From IMG/VR virus record IMGVR_UViG_3300020411_000751, positions 1 to 34,247 of that record: DNA of 34,247 nt; one strand, given 5' to 3'. Under the pieces are notes generated by a model. That model was not told the DNA's origin, made no database searches, and worked only from the letters and a program-made list of their open reading frames with translations. Shown piece after piece: positions 5,422-12,192 of this stretch (its first letter is position 1; each line of letters begins with the position of its first letter). The stretch comes from a virus. The position numbers were made by a program, and so were the translations under genes.

Positions 5422-6145
5422 AATATATAAAACTAGTGACCTTGCTCAATTTAAATATGTAAAAGGTAATAGATCTATACATGAACCTTGGGTAAGAAAA
5501 TTAGCAGAGCTTATTAAAGAAAAAGATCTGCAAATGCCTATCATAGTAGATGAAAATATGAGGGTACAAGATGGACAACATAGATTAGAAGCATATAAAC
5601 TATGTGGTTTTCCTGTAACATACATCATCAAAAATAAATTTGAATTAGATGATGTAAGAGCATTAAATGCTAATGCTAAAAAATGGACATTAACTGATTA
5701 TTTAATGAGTCATGTTAAGTTGGGTAATAAAGAATACCAACTATTAGAATGGTTTGTTAAAACATATAACTTTCCTGTATTAGCTTCTTGTGCAATGCTA
5801 AATGGCAAAGGTTATACTGACCATCATATTGTTAGTTCATTTAAAAAAGGTGAATTTAAAATTAAAGATCTAGAGTGGGGAAAAACACAAGCTAGAAGAA
5901 TATTATGGATTGGAGAGTTTTTCCAATACTATAAAAAGAGAAACTTTATAGACGCATGTTTATCTGTTTTTCAAAATAAAACTTTTGATTGGAAGTTATT
6001 TAAGAAAAGATTAGAAAACAATTCTGCTAAATTGAAAAATCAAGGTAGTAGAAATGAGTTTATAATTAACATTGAAAGAATTTATAATACAGGAACATCA
6101 TCTAAATATAAAATTAGATTGGAACTGTATGATTATAAAAGATAG
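5408..6145 (+). CDS. ParB/Srx-like N-terminal domain protein, 245 aa
   Basis: Residues about 5-75 look like the ParB/sulfiredoxin nucleotide-binding fold: a helix (EPWVRKLAELIKE), then PIIVDENMRVQDGQHRLEAYK with the GQHR box at 56-59. The remaining 170 residues are helical and basic and unlike the DNA-binding part of chromosomal ParB. Phage proteins with this domain may be CTP-dependent clamps, nucleases or regulators; which applies is unknown. It is the largest gene of the early unit begun at 4562. A structured 164-bp gap follows it. Confidence 0.8.
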   Translation: MPNDKIYKTSDLAQFKYVKGNRSIHEPWVRKLAELIKEKDLQMPIIVDENMRVQDGQHRLEAYKLCGFPVTYIIKNKFELDDVRALNANAKKWTLTDYLMSHVKLGNKEYQLLEWFVKTYNFPVLASCAMLNGKGYTDHHIVSSFKKGEFKIKDLEWGKTQARRILWIGEFFQYYKKRNFIDACLSVFQNKTFDWKLFKKRLENNSAKLKNQGSRNEFIINIERIYNTGTSSKYKIRLELYDYKR

Positions 6146-6309
6146 AATTGCCTTTAGGATTAGCTCCCTAATGTTAAGCCCAGGTATACCAGTAAACAAT
6201 CGCTGCTCGGCTTCATAGCAATAACTCAAGTATCGGAGAGAACGAGTGGTTAGCCCCCAACGAATGTTGGGGACTGACTCGATATGAAAGAAAGAAAGAA
6301 AGAGGTCTT
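6146..6309 (+). promoter_or_regulatory. Structured leader upstream of the DUF932-like gene
   Basis: The gap holds several perfect stems: ATTAG-CTCC-CTAAT (6159-6172), the palindrome GGTATACC (6184-6191), and a nested hairpin. In the last, CGAGT (6243-6247)/ACTCG (6277-6281) surrounds CCCCAAC-GAAT-GTTGGGG (6255-6272). A run of four GAAA units and AAAGAGG follow directly before the ATG. No intrinsic terminator or convincing promoter is visible. It may be a cis-regulatory RNA controlling translation; no known riboswitch is recognised. Confidence 0.45.
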
Positions 6310-7227
6310 ATGGAAACAGCTATACAAACAATACCGAAAACGCTACTCACAATAGATGAAAGTGCGTATTTTGATGTACGAAAAGTACAACTAAAATATA
6401 GAGATTATAATTGGAAACAACATGGTGGTACACCACAAATGTTGCCAGTTAATAGATATGCTTTAGTAAGAAAAGATAATGGTAAATTACTTGGTATTCA
6501 CTCTGATGATTACATAGTTAGACCGTATTCTGATTTAGCAGAAAAGGTTAACGAAGTAATTTTAGATGCAGTACCTGATATTTATAAATGGAAAATAACA
6601 ACAGAAGATTGGGTATATGCTGATGGTAAAAAATACCGAAGAAATATAAATTTTTGGAATAAACAAATATATTTAGACTCTAATAAAAGAGCTAACGAAT
6701 GTATTATTCCACAAGTAAGAATTTACTCATCACTTGATGGACAATGGGGACAACAAATTATGTTTTCTTCCATCTATATGTGGTGTTTAAATGGAATGGT
6801 AAGACCTGATTGGACATTTACTGTTTATAATAAACATAGTTCCAAAAAAGATATTACCTATAGTGTCGCTGAATTTCGTGATGGTTTAGAAAGCCATAAA
6901 GAAATGGGCGATGAAATGTTTAAAATGATGCAAAAGAAAGTGAAGGTAGAGGATGTTACGGAATGTTACAGAAAAACATTGGCTAACACAAATAAAAGAA
7001 ATCTCGATATCGATAATAACAGTGTTGTTGTTATGCGTGATCTGGACTCTTTATGGGGTAAGTATGCTGCTAAATATGGCAATACAGTTTTTGCGGTTTA
7101 TCAAACTGCAACTGACTGGGCAACACATCCCATCACCAGAGGAGCAGTTTACAATGTTTCGAGAAAAAGAGAGAAACAAGTAGCTGAAATGATGCGATCT
7201 AAATATTGGGAGAACTTATATGGCTAA
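6310..7227 (+). CDS. DUF932-family phage/plasmid protein, 305 aa
   Basis: The central sequence (KLLGIHSDDYIVRPYSDLAEKV at about 57-78, SSLDGQWGQQIMFSSIYMWCLNGMV at about 140-164) is the pattern of DUF932 (TIGR03299-like) proteins found in phages and plasmids. The length is normal for the family. The molecular function of DUF932 is not established. An AAAGAGG site lies before the ATG, with a structured leader upstream. It overlaps the DUF6915-like gene by 8 bases, and the two are probably co-translated. Confidence 0.8.
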   Translation: METAIQTIPKTLLTIDESAYFDVRKVQLKYRDYNWKQHGGTPQMLPVNRYALVRKDNGKLLGIHSDDYIVRPYSDLAEKVNEVILDAVPDIYKWKITTEDWVYADGKKYRRNINFWNKQIYLDSNKRANECIIPQVRIYSSLDGQWGQQIMFSSIYMWCLNGMVRPDWTFTVYNKHSSKKDITYSVAEFRDGLESHKEMGDEMFKMMQKKVKVEDVTECYRKTLANTNKRNLDIDNNSVVVMRDLDSLWGKYAAKYGNTVFAVYQTATDWATHPITRGAVYNVSRKREKQVAEMMRSKYWENLYG

Positions 7228-7552
7228 TTGTTATTTCCACGCCAAATCTAGTGCAAAGAGATGGGGTGGTAAAGCAGAGGATTATCAAAAAATCCACGAT
7301 TGGATGGATGAAAGTAAAAAACTTTCTACCCATTTTGCACATAGGGCATTAAGACATCATGCTGAAGGATGCTTTGCTGCCGAAAAAGAATTTGGTCATA
7401 CGATAACGAATAGTGATGGTAAAGCTGTTCCTGTACGACTAATAGTAGAGAAACATATTATCGAAGATTTAGGATGGATTCCTAGCTTTGATGATTGGAT
7501 AAAACAAATAAAACTAACTAACTGGATGGTGAAAGGACAACATAAGTTATGA
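7220..7552 (+). CDS. DUF6915-like protein, 110 aa
   Basis: It matches my memory of DUF6915: an N-terminal HAKSSAKRWGGKAEDYQKIHDWMDESK, then FAHRALRHHAEGCFAAEKEFGHTITNSDGKAVPVRLIVEKHIIEDLG. The HRALRHHAEG histidine cluster (about residues 40-49) looks like a metal or catalytic site. It lies between the DUF932 gene and the next gene with overlaps at both ends (8 and 4 bases). Biochemical function unknown. Confidence 0.75.
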   Translation: MANCYFHAKSSAKRWGGKAEDYQKIHDWMDESKKLSTHFAHRALRHHAEGCFAAEKEFGHTITNSDGKAVPVRLIVEKHIIEDLGWIPSFDDWIKQIKLTNWMVKGQHKL

Positions 7553-8178
7553 CAAGAGCACATGATATAACATTAGTAGGAACAACATTTGATTCTAATA
7601 CTGATGATCCTAAATGGTGGGACTACGAATTAGAACAGCAAAAATATGCTGAACAAGTAGAAAAGAAAAATTCAAATATACTTAAACCTGTATTTAAGAA
7701 AATGCATGAAATGGGAATTGTAAGATTAGAAATTCCATTTTCAGGTGGTGGTGATTGTGGTGGATTTGATGGTAATATTGAATTTTATAAAGAAAATGGT
7801 GATGAAGAAAAGGAACCAAATTTTGATAAAATGAAACCTGATGGATGGAGAACACATTACATACCATTAATACATAAAGTACCAACTAAAACTAAAGGTA
7901 AATCTACATGTCATATTTTTGAATATCAATATACAGATTATAAAGATTTTAAAATAGATACAGATTGGTTAATACAAAGATTTTATGAATTTGGATTTCT
8001 AAATGAATGGGGTACATTTGCTGGTGAATATCATGTTTGTGGTAGAGTTATAATTTATACAAAATCAGGAAATTATAGTATGCCTTACCAACAATCAGTA
8101 GAAGAATATGAAGATTTAGAAAATTGTGGCAATATGTTTGATATGGGAGAAACTAATGAAACTAAAAACAATAATTGA
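7549..8178 (+). CDS. Hypothetical protein, possibly DUF6878-like, 209 aa
   Basis: ATG overlaps the upstream stop (ATGA). The notable motif is IPFSGGGDCGGFDGNIEFY at about residues 62-80, reminiscent of the G-x-GDSG strand of DUF6878 proteins, an uncertain comparison. The rest is a soluble alpha/beta protein with many aromatic residues and an acidic C-terminus. It belongs to the DUF932-DUF6915 cassette, so a shared process is likely. No catalytic residues can be named. Confidence 0.7.
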   Translation: MTRAHDITLVGTTFDSNTDDPKWWDYELEQQKYAEQVEKKNSNILKPVFKKMHEMGIVRLEIPFSGGGDCGGFDGNIEFYKENGDEEKEPNFDKMKPDGWRTHYIPLIHKVPTKTKGKSTCHIFEYQYTDYKDFKIDTDWLIQRFYEFGFLNEWGTFAGEYHVCGRVIIYTKSGNYSMPYQQSVEEYEDLENCGNMFDMGETNETKNNN

Positions 8179-8401
8179 AATATCTAGAGCATTAGGAAAT
8201 ACAATTCCTTGTGATATGGATGAACAGCTCAAAGAACAATATCTATCTGAAAGTAAAGGCGAATGGATAGAAATTGGTGAAATGGATATAATACATTTTA
8301 TTAGAGCTTTTAATAAACGACATGATAGGTCTACTAAAAAAGTCAGAAGTTATGTTACTGATTTATTAGACTCAATGGAGATACCGTATGAAACTAAATG
8401 A
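8156..8401 (+). CDS. Hypothetical protein, 81 aa
   Basis: The open frame extends upstream to 8126, but ATG 8156 is preferred because GGGAG lies eight bases upstream. It overlaps the preceding gene by 23 bases and the next by 14. The product is soluble, with an acidic N-terminal half (CDMDEQLKEQYLSESKGEWIEI) and a basic helix (FIRAFNKRHDRSTKKVRSYVTDLL) that could bind nucleic acid. Not recognised. Confidence 0.65.
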   Translation: MKLKTIIEISRALGNTIPCDMDEQLKEQYLSESKGEWIEIGEMDIIHFIRAFNKRHDRSTKKVRSYVTDLLDSMEIPYETK

Positions 8402-8708
8402 TGTAGAAAAAGCAGTTGAATATTTAGCAAGTACTGATGAGCAACATGCTAAAATAGCTGCAAGTCAAGAGTCAATGAGAGATGCTGAAAAACATACTAA
8501 AGGTAAATTTGTTCTTGAACATAATGATTTACCTGTTTCTAAAGCTGAACACTCTTACTATGCTAGTAAAGAATTTTTAGAAATATTAAAATTAAAAAAA
8601 GAAGGTTTTGAGCATTTAAAAGAGTTGACAAATAAACGACAAACTGCTGTATTGCGTATCGAAATATGGAGAACGCTTGAAGCATCTAGAAGGAAAGGAA
8701 ATGTTTAA
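8388..8708 (+). CDS. Hypothetical helical protein, 106 aa
   Basis: Almost entirely helix-forming and charged (VEKAVEYLASTDEQHAKIAASQESMRDAEK, later LEILKLKKEGFEHLKELTNKRQTAVLRIEIWRTLEASRR). This suits a coiled-coil structural or DNA-associated early protein. It shares its last base with the start of the DnaA-like gene (TAATG), so the two are translationally coupled. No family assigned. Confidence 0.7.
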   Translation: MKLNDVEKAVEYLASTDEQHAKIAASQESMRDAEKHTKGKFVLEHNDLPVSKAEHSYYASKEFLEILKLKKEGFEHLKELTNKRQTAVLRIEIWRTLEASRRKGNV

Positions 8709-9208
8709 TGAATTTTAAACATGTTTACTCTATGGCTAGAAAAGCTCCCGAATATGAGGGACTTACTGATAGAGAAACAATTATATACCGAACTGCATTT
8801 AGGAATGGTTTTAGATCTGGTGCAGCACTTCGTCAAAAAATTAAAAAAGTTATTATACCTAATAGACCAGCAGATATTCCAGCTGGGCCAATTATTAATA
8901 ACCAAAAAATAGTTGATTCAATTTATAATGTTGTAGTTGATTATTTCCGAGTTTCTAAAGTTGAATTAATAGGCAAATGTAGAGATCAGTATTTAGTGAT
9001 ACCGAGATCTATGATAGCGAATTTAATGAGAGAATGTACTGCATTGTCATTTCCTGAAATTTCTAGAATAATGAATAGAGATCATACAACTGTTATTCAT
9101 TATGTGAAAACAAGAATTGGGAGTTACTCCTTTTGGAAAACTCCTAATAACCATAAAGTATATAACTATTTAAAAACAGAGGTGTTAAATGAAACAAGCA
9201 AGAAATGA
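8708..9208 (+). CDS. DnaA domain IV-like DNA-binding protein, 166 aa
   Basis: Residues about 67-137 match the C-terminal DNA-binding domain of DnaA. IVDSIYNVVVDYFRV is followed by KVELIGKCRDQYLVIPRSMIANLMRECTALSFPEISRIM and the signature NRDHTTVIHYVKTRI (123-137). The AAA+ ATPase (domain III) is absent and replaced by a short basic N-terminus. It may bind DnaA boxes on host or phage DNA to recruit, block or mimic the host initiator. No phage polymerase, helicase or primase is visible in the window. It overlaps the next regulator gene by 20 bases. Confidence 0.88.
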   Translation: MNFKHVYSMARKAPEYEGLTDRETIIYRTAFRNGFRSGAALRQKIKKVIIPNRPADIPAGPIINNQKIVDSIYNVVVDYFRVSKVELIGKCRDQYLVIPRSMIANLMRECTALSFPEISRIMNRDHTTVIHYVKTRIGSYSFWKTPNNHKVYNYLKTEVLNETSKK

Positions 9209-9437
9209 GTTGAATAATTTAATCGGATGGAATATTAAACGATTAAGAAAACAATCAAAACTCACACAATCTAATGTTGGAGATCAGTTAGGAGTGACTT
9301 TTCAACAAGTGCAAAAAATAGAAAAAGGAATAAATCGAGTATTTGCACATCAATTAATCCATTTATGTCGTCAAAATAAATGGGATATTAACGAATTTAT
9401 GGCATTGGAGTCATCCATAGAAGTCCATAATAGCTAG
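9189..9437 (+). CDS. Cro/CI-type (XRE) regulator, 82 aa
   Basis: A helix-turn-helix of the XRE family spans about residues 13-65: IKRLRKQSKLTQSNVGDQLGVTFQQVQKIEKGINR, with the expected Gln pair at the start of the recognition helix. It has no oligomerisation or cleavage domain, so it is Cro-sized. AGAGGTG precedes the ATG, which lies inside the DnaA-like gene. The region just downstream holds an operator-like inverted repeat and the promoter of a second XRE gene, which it might regulate. Confidence 0.85.
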   Translation: MKQARNELNNLIGWNIKRLRKQSKLTQSNVGDQLGVTFQQVQKIEKGINRVFAHQLIHLCRQNKWDINEFMALESSIEVHNS

Positions 9438-9506
9438 TGAAAATTGGACTGTCAGACCACTAGCCCCTACTTATTGCGTTGCTGGATCGAGAGGGAAGGC
9501 AACGCA
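9433..9506 (+). other. Two stem-loops between the XRE genes
   Basis: GCTAGTG (9433-9439)/CACTAGC (9458-9464) and TGCGTTGC (9475-9482)/GCAACGCA (9499-9506, 16-base loop). The second stem shares bases with the left arm of the ACGCACAA/TTGTGCGT inverted repeat. A transcript reading through could therefore form one or the other but not both. Confidence 0.5.
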
Positions 9507-9543
9507 CAATGGGTGTTGACATTTTGTTCTTTGTGCGTATGCT
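9502..9543 (+). promoter_or_regulatory. Promoter with operator-like inverted repeat for the second XRE gene
   Basis: A perfect -35 TTGACA (9516-9521), 16-bp spacer and -10 TATGCT (9538-9543) place the start near 9550, the A of the ATG itself. There is no ribosome binding site, so the message would be leaderless, as for lambda cI from PRM. Perfect 8-bp arms ACGCACAA (9502-9509) and TTGTGCGT (9531-9538) bracket the -35 and spacer, which suggests control by one of the two XRE proteins. Confidence 0.65.
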
Positions 9544-9549
9544 CGAATT

Positions 9550-9789
9550 ATGGCAAATCAAGAAGCATTGGGGCCAATATTCCACAATCAAGTTATTCCT
9601 CAATTTGTTAATGCGAGGAAAGCTAGAGGTATATCTCAATTAGAAATGGATGAAGTTTTAGGAGTAGCTAAAGGTTTAGTTTCTAAATGGGAATGTGGAA
9701 TCAGAAAACCGAGTGGTTGGTTGTTCTGCTGTTGGGCAGATGCTTTAGGTATGCAAATAACATTAACTCCAAAAGGTGCTAAACAATGA
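9550..9789 (+). CDS. Cro/CI-type (XRE) regulator, 79 aa
   Basis: A helix-turn-helix spans about residues 16-60 (QFVNARKARGISQLEMDEVLGVAKGLVSKWECGIRKPS), followed by a short Trp/Cys-rich helix (WLFCCWADALGM). It has no C-terminal oligomerisation domain. The ATG coincides with the predicted transcription start of its own promoter and lacks a ribosome binding site, so leaderless translation is likely. It overlaps the next gene by 4 bases. Paired with the XRE gene at 9189-9437 it could form a two-repressor switch, although no integrase is visible. Confidence 0.83.
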   Translation: MANQEALGPIFHNQVIPQFVNARKARGISQLEMDEVLGVAKGLVSKWECGIRKPSGWLFCCWADALGMQITLTPKGAKQ

Positions 9790-10100
9790 CAATAAATCCT
9801 GATTTTATCCCAAGTGAAGTCACAAATGATCCTATTGTCAACAAAGTTGTAGACATAGTTATGAAACGACACATGCAAGGCATGGCGAAGTTTGGTAAAA
9901 CTATGGACTCTAACGAAAGACCTTTAGACCAATGGATAGATGAAACAATTGAAGAATTGTTAGATGCTGTCCATTATCTTGTTAAAGCAAAGTCGATAAC
10001 GGATAAGTTTAAAGTCAAAGAGAAAGAGTTACAAGGACTTGTTGAAAAATTTAGGGAAGGAACATTTGTAGATGATAAGGGAACTAAAACGCAAGAATAA
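9786..10100 (+). CDS. Putative MazG-like all-alpha protein, 104 aa
   Basis: Helical protein with KFGKTMDSNERPLDQWIDETIEELLDAVHYLVKAK at about residues 36-70. The ETIEELLDAVHYL stretch has the EExxD spacing of all-alpha NTP pyrophosphohydrolases (MazG/dUTPase superfamily), and similar phage proteins are often labelled that way. I see only one clear acidic motif, so activity is uncertain. If active it would clean or shift nucleotide pools, in keeping with the recombination genes downstream. It overlaps the neighbours at both ends. Confidence 0.6.
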   Translation: MTINPDFIPSEVTNDPIVNKVVDIVMKRHMQGMAKFGKTMDSNERPLDQWIDETIEELLDAVHYLVKAKSITDKFKVKEKELQGLVEKFREGTFVDDKGTKTQE

Positions 10101-10374
10101 AATAGATTATTCAGCTCCACATAACAGAACGATGTTTTTTCGTATGAGGTTGCTTAAATTTTATAGGCAAATCGAATATGATGAAGACATATATGTTGCA
10201 ACAGCGAATAAAATATTGAATGGTACTCTACCATGGGAGTATGTAAATAAAATAGAAAAGTTGAGGTTAAAACATGAAAAAGAAAAAAAAGCGAGATGGA
10301 AAAAACTTCAAAAGACAAAAGCCGAAAGTCTTGGTCTTAAAGTTAGACAAATTGTTAATAAATACAAAAGATAA
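10072..10374 (+). CDS. Hypothetical basic protein, 100 aa
   Basis: Very basic, with an N-terminal RELKRKNK, a middle helical part containing aromatic residues (FFRMRLLKFYRQIEYDEDIYVATANKIL) and a Lys-rich helix (KLRLKHEKEKKARWKKLQKTK). Probably nucleic-acid binding. It overlaps the upstream gene by 29 bases and contains the start of an out-of-frame 43-aa reading frame. No family recognised. Confidence 0.65.
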   Translation: MIRELKRKNKIDYSAPHNRTMFFRMRLLKFYRQIEYDEDIYVATANKILNGTLPWEYVNKIEKLRLKHEKEKKARWKKLQKTKAESLGLKVRQIVNKYKR

Positions 10375-10405
10375 ACATTACTGGAAAATCGGAGGAACGA
10401 TATGA
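10274..10405 (+). CDS. Possible overlapping 43-aa basic protein
   Basis: ATG 10274 is preceded by TTGAGGTTAAAAC, a fair ribosome binding site. The frame runs in a different phase inside the end of the 100-aa gene and ends at TGA 10403-10405, overlapping the exonuclease start (ATGA). The product begins MKKKKKRDGKNFKRQK and is highly basic. The coupling and ribosome binding site argue for it; the overlap and Lys-rich composition, which can arise in A-rich DNA by chance, argue against. Confidence 0.4.
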   Translation: MKKKKKRDGKNFKRQKPKVLVLKLDKLLINTKDKHYWKIGGTI

Positions 10406-11010
10406 TTGAGTTTGATAGAAAGCAAGGAATAGGTGGTTCTGATGCTACAAGATTATACCAAGGTAATTGGTATGAGTTATGGCAGGAGAAGATAGGTGAA
10501 ACCGAACCTGCAGATTTAACAGATGTTTTACCTGTACAAATGGGAATACATACTGAAGATTTTAATATTAAGTGGTTTGAAAAACAAACTGGTATGAAAG
10601 TTACTGGTTATCAAACTCCATTCTATCATGAGAAATATCCTTTTATGTATGCTCATGTAGATGGTTTAATATTAGATGATGATAAAGCAATTGTAGAATG
10701 TAAGCATACAAATGCATTTAGTAATCCAAAGAAAGTTGCAGATAGATATAAAGCTCAATTGCAACATTATTTGATGGTTACTAAATATCCCAAAGTTTAT
10801 GTATCTATGTTTTTTGGAAACATGAAATTTGAAGTTATGGAAGTAACTGAAGATAAAGAGTTTCAAGAACAATTAGAAAATGCTGAAATATTGTTTTGGC
10901 ATTTTGTGGAGAAGAAAAAAGCTCCACCTGATTATATAAGTTTTGAAAATTTTAATTCAAAGGAGTTTACAGATGGAGAAACCATTATACCCATTATCCC
11001 CAGGAAGTAA
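10402..11010 (+). CDS. YqaJ/lambda-exonuclease-like recombinase nuclease, 202 aa
   Basis: A PD-(D/E)XK 5'-3' exonuclease of the YqaJ type, used with an annealing protein for phage recombination. Visible motifs are GIGGSDA (9-15), Glu52 in MGIHTEDF, Asp87 in AHVDGLI, the catalytic ExK in VECKHT (99-101) and the Gln motif YKAQLQHYL (117-124). The length is near normal for the family. GGAGG precedes the ATG. The gene is followed closely by a winged-helix gene, the putative annealing protein and SSB, a classic recombination module. Confidence 0.9.
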   Translation: MIEFDRKQGIGGSDATRLYQGNWYELWQEKIGETEPADLTDVLPVQMGIHTEDFNIKWFEKQTGMKVTGYQTPFYHEKYPFMYAHVDGLILDDDKAIVECKHTNAFSNPKKVADRYKAQLQHYLMVTKYPKVYVSMFFGNMKFEVMEVTEDKEFQEQLENAEILFWHFVEKKKAPPDYISFENFNSKEFTDGETIIPIIPRK

Positions 11011-11305
11011 GGAAGATGGAACATCATTAGAAGCTGCTGAATTAATTAAAGCAGGAGCTGAAACTATTAGAAAAAGAGTTTATGATGCAATTTGTAATAA
11101 AGGAAATTTTGGAGCAACAGCTGATGAAGTTGCTGAACTACTGAATTTGAGTCCTTTTACAGTTAGACCAAGAGTAACAGAGTTATTTAAACTCGGTAAA
11201 ATTGATAGAACTGATAAAAGAAAAAACTCAAGTGGTGCTATGGCTTATGTGTATAGAGTCAGTAAAGCACAAGTAAATAACTTATACACAGAAAGAGGAA
11301 CCTAA
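10973..11305 (+). CDS. Winged-helix DNA-binding protein, 110 aa
   Basis: The frame opens at 10943, but ATG 10973 is chosen because AAAGGAG ends seven bases before it. The product carries a winged helix: RVYDAICNKGNFGATADEVAELLNLSPFTVRPRVTELFKLGKIDRT, then a basic wing (DKRKNSSGAMAYVYRV). Similar phage domains bind DNA as regulators or recombination accessories. It overlaps the exonuclease by 38 bases and is followed by the putative annealing protein one base later. Confidence 0.8.
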   Translation: MEKPLYPLSPGSKEDGTSLEAAELIKAGAETIRKRVYDAICNKGNFGATADEVAELLNLSPFTVRPRVTELFKLGKIDRTDKRKNSSGAMAYVYRVSKAQVNNLYTERGT

Positions 11306-11306
11306 A

Positions 11307-11810
11307 ATGGGAAAACCAATAGATAGTAGAGCATTAGCTATACTAAAAAAACTTAACCTTGATCAAAAAGATGAACAAGGTTCATATAAAGCATTGTGGG
11401 ATTGCCACGGTACTTGGGTAATGTATCATAGATATATTGAACAAGCAGGTGCTGAAAATGGAATAAGATACAAATATGATGAAATAGAAAAAGATTCTAT
11501 TAATGGCATTGTAGTTGTTAAGTGTACTGCTGTATTAGACAAAGGTAACGAAAGAAAAATACAAGTAGTATCTTATGGAGAAGCATCTCCTAAAAATACT
11601 AAAAATGCTTATCCATACGCAATGGCAGAAAAGAGAGCATACGATAGATGTGTTCTTAAACTATTAGGTTTACATGGTTTTGTATATTCAGAAGATGAAT
11701 TACCTGATGAAGTTAAAGCAAAAGGTAAACAAGCTAGTAAACTTGAAAGTAATATTAAAATTGTAGATGTTAATAAAATGAAGAAAGGAAGGTCTAAAGA
11801 TGATAAATAA
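11307..11810 (+). CDS. Putative single-strand annealing protein (ERF/Rad52-like), 167 aa
   Basis: The gene sits between an exonuclease and SSB, where phages place their annealing recombinase. The central part (IVVVKCTAVLDKGNERKIQVVSYGEASPKNTKNAYPYAMAEKRAYDRCVLKLLGL, about 69-123) has the beta-strand hairpin then Ala-rich helix with a conserved Tyr-Pro-x-Ala-x-Ala-Glu-x-Arg-Ala pattern, as in ERF/Sak-type proteins. A basic tail follows. The family assignment is from memory of that pattern plus context. It overlaps ssb by 11 bases. Confidence 0.65.
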   Translation: MGKPIDSRALAILKKLNLDQKDEQGSYKALWDCHGTWVMYHRYIEQAGAENGIRYKYDEIEKDSINGIVVVKCTAVLDKGNERKIQVVSYGEASPKNTKNAYPYAMAEKRAYDRCVLKLLGLHGFVYSEDELPDEVKAKGKQASKLESNIKIVDVNKMKKGRSKDDK

Positions 11811-12189
11811 AGTCATGTTAATAGGCAGATTAGGTGCTGATCCAGAGGTTAAGAAAACCAAAAATGGTGATAGTTTTGCTAATCTATCTTTAGCTACTAA
11901 TAAGAAGTTTAAAGATAGTGAAAAAACTACTTGGCACAAAGTCGTAGTATTTGATCCTCGTATCGCAGATACAATGGGCAAATATGCTAAAACTGGTACA
12001 TTGTTATATGTCGAAGGTGAGATTGAAACAAGATCTTACAAAGATGCCAATGGCAATAATAGATATGTAACTGAAGTTATAGTACCTAGATACTCTGGCG
12101 TTATTAGAATGGTCGGCAGTAAATCTGAATCTAAAGGTGGAACACCTGCAGGTTCTGATACTGGTGGCGATTTCGATAATCAGTTTTAA
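11800..12189 (+). CDS. ssb: Single-stranded DNA-binding protein
   Basis: A full-length 129-aa OB-fold SSB. It starts MINKVMLIGRLGADPEV, contains NLSLATNKKF, WHKVVVF and GTLLYVEGEIETRSY, then a Gly/Ser-rich linker and the acidic tip DFDNQF that recruits partner enzymes. It coats single-stranded phage DNA during replication and recombination. An AAAGGAAGG site lies upstream within the preceding gene. It is the last gene of the early recombination unit; a long structured noncoding region follows. Confidence 0.96.
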   Translation: MINKVMLIGRLGADPEVKKTKNGDSFANLSLATNKKFKDSEKTTWHKVVVFDPRIADTMGKYAKTGTLLYVEGEIETRSYKDANGNNRYVTEVIVPRYSGVIRMVGSKSESKGGTPAGSDTGGDFDNQF

Positions 12190-12192
12190 TAA

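Noticed and set aside
9496-9509. 14-base identity AAGGCAACGCACAA with 15092-15105
   Set aside because: One or a few 14-base matches are expected by chance in a window of this size, and the second copy is inside a coding region.
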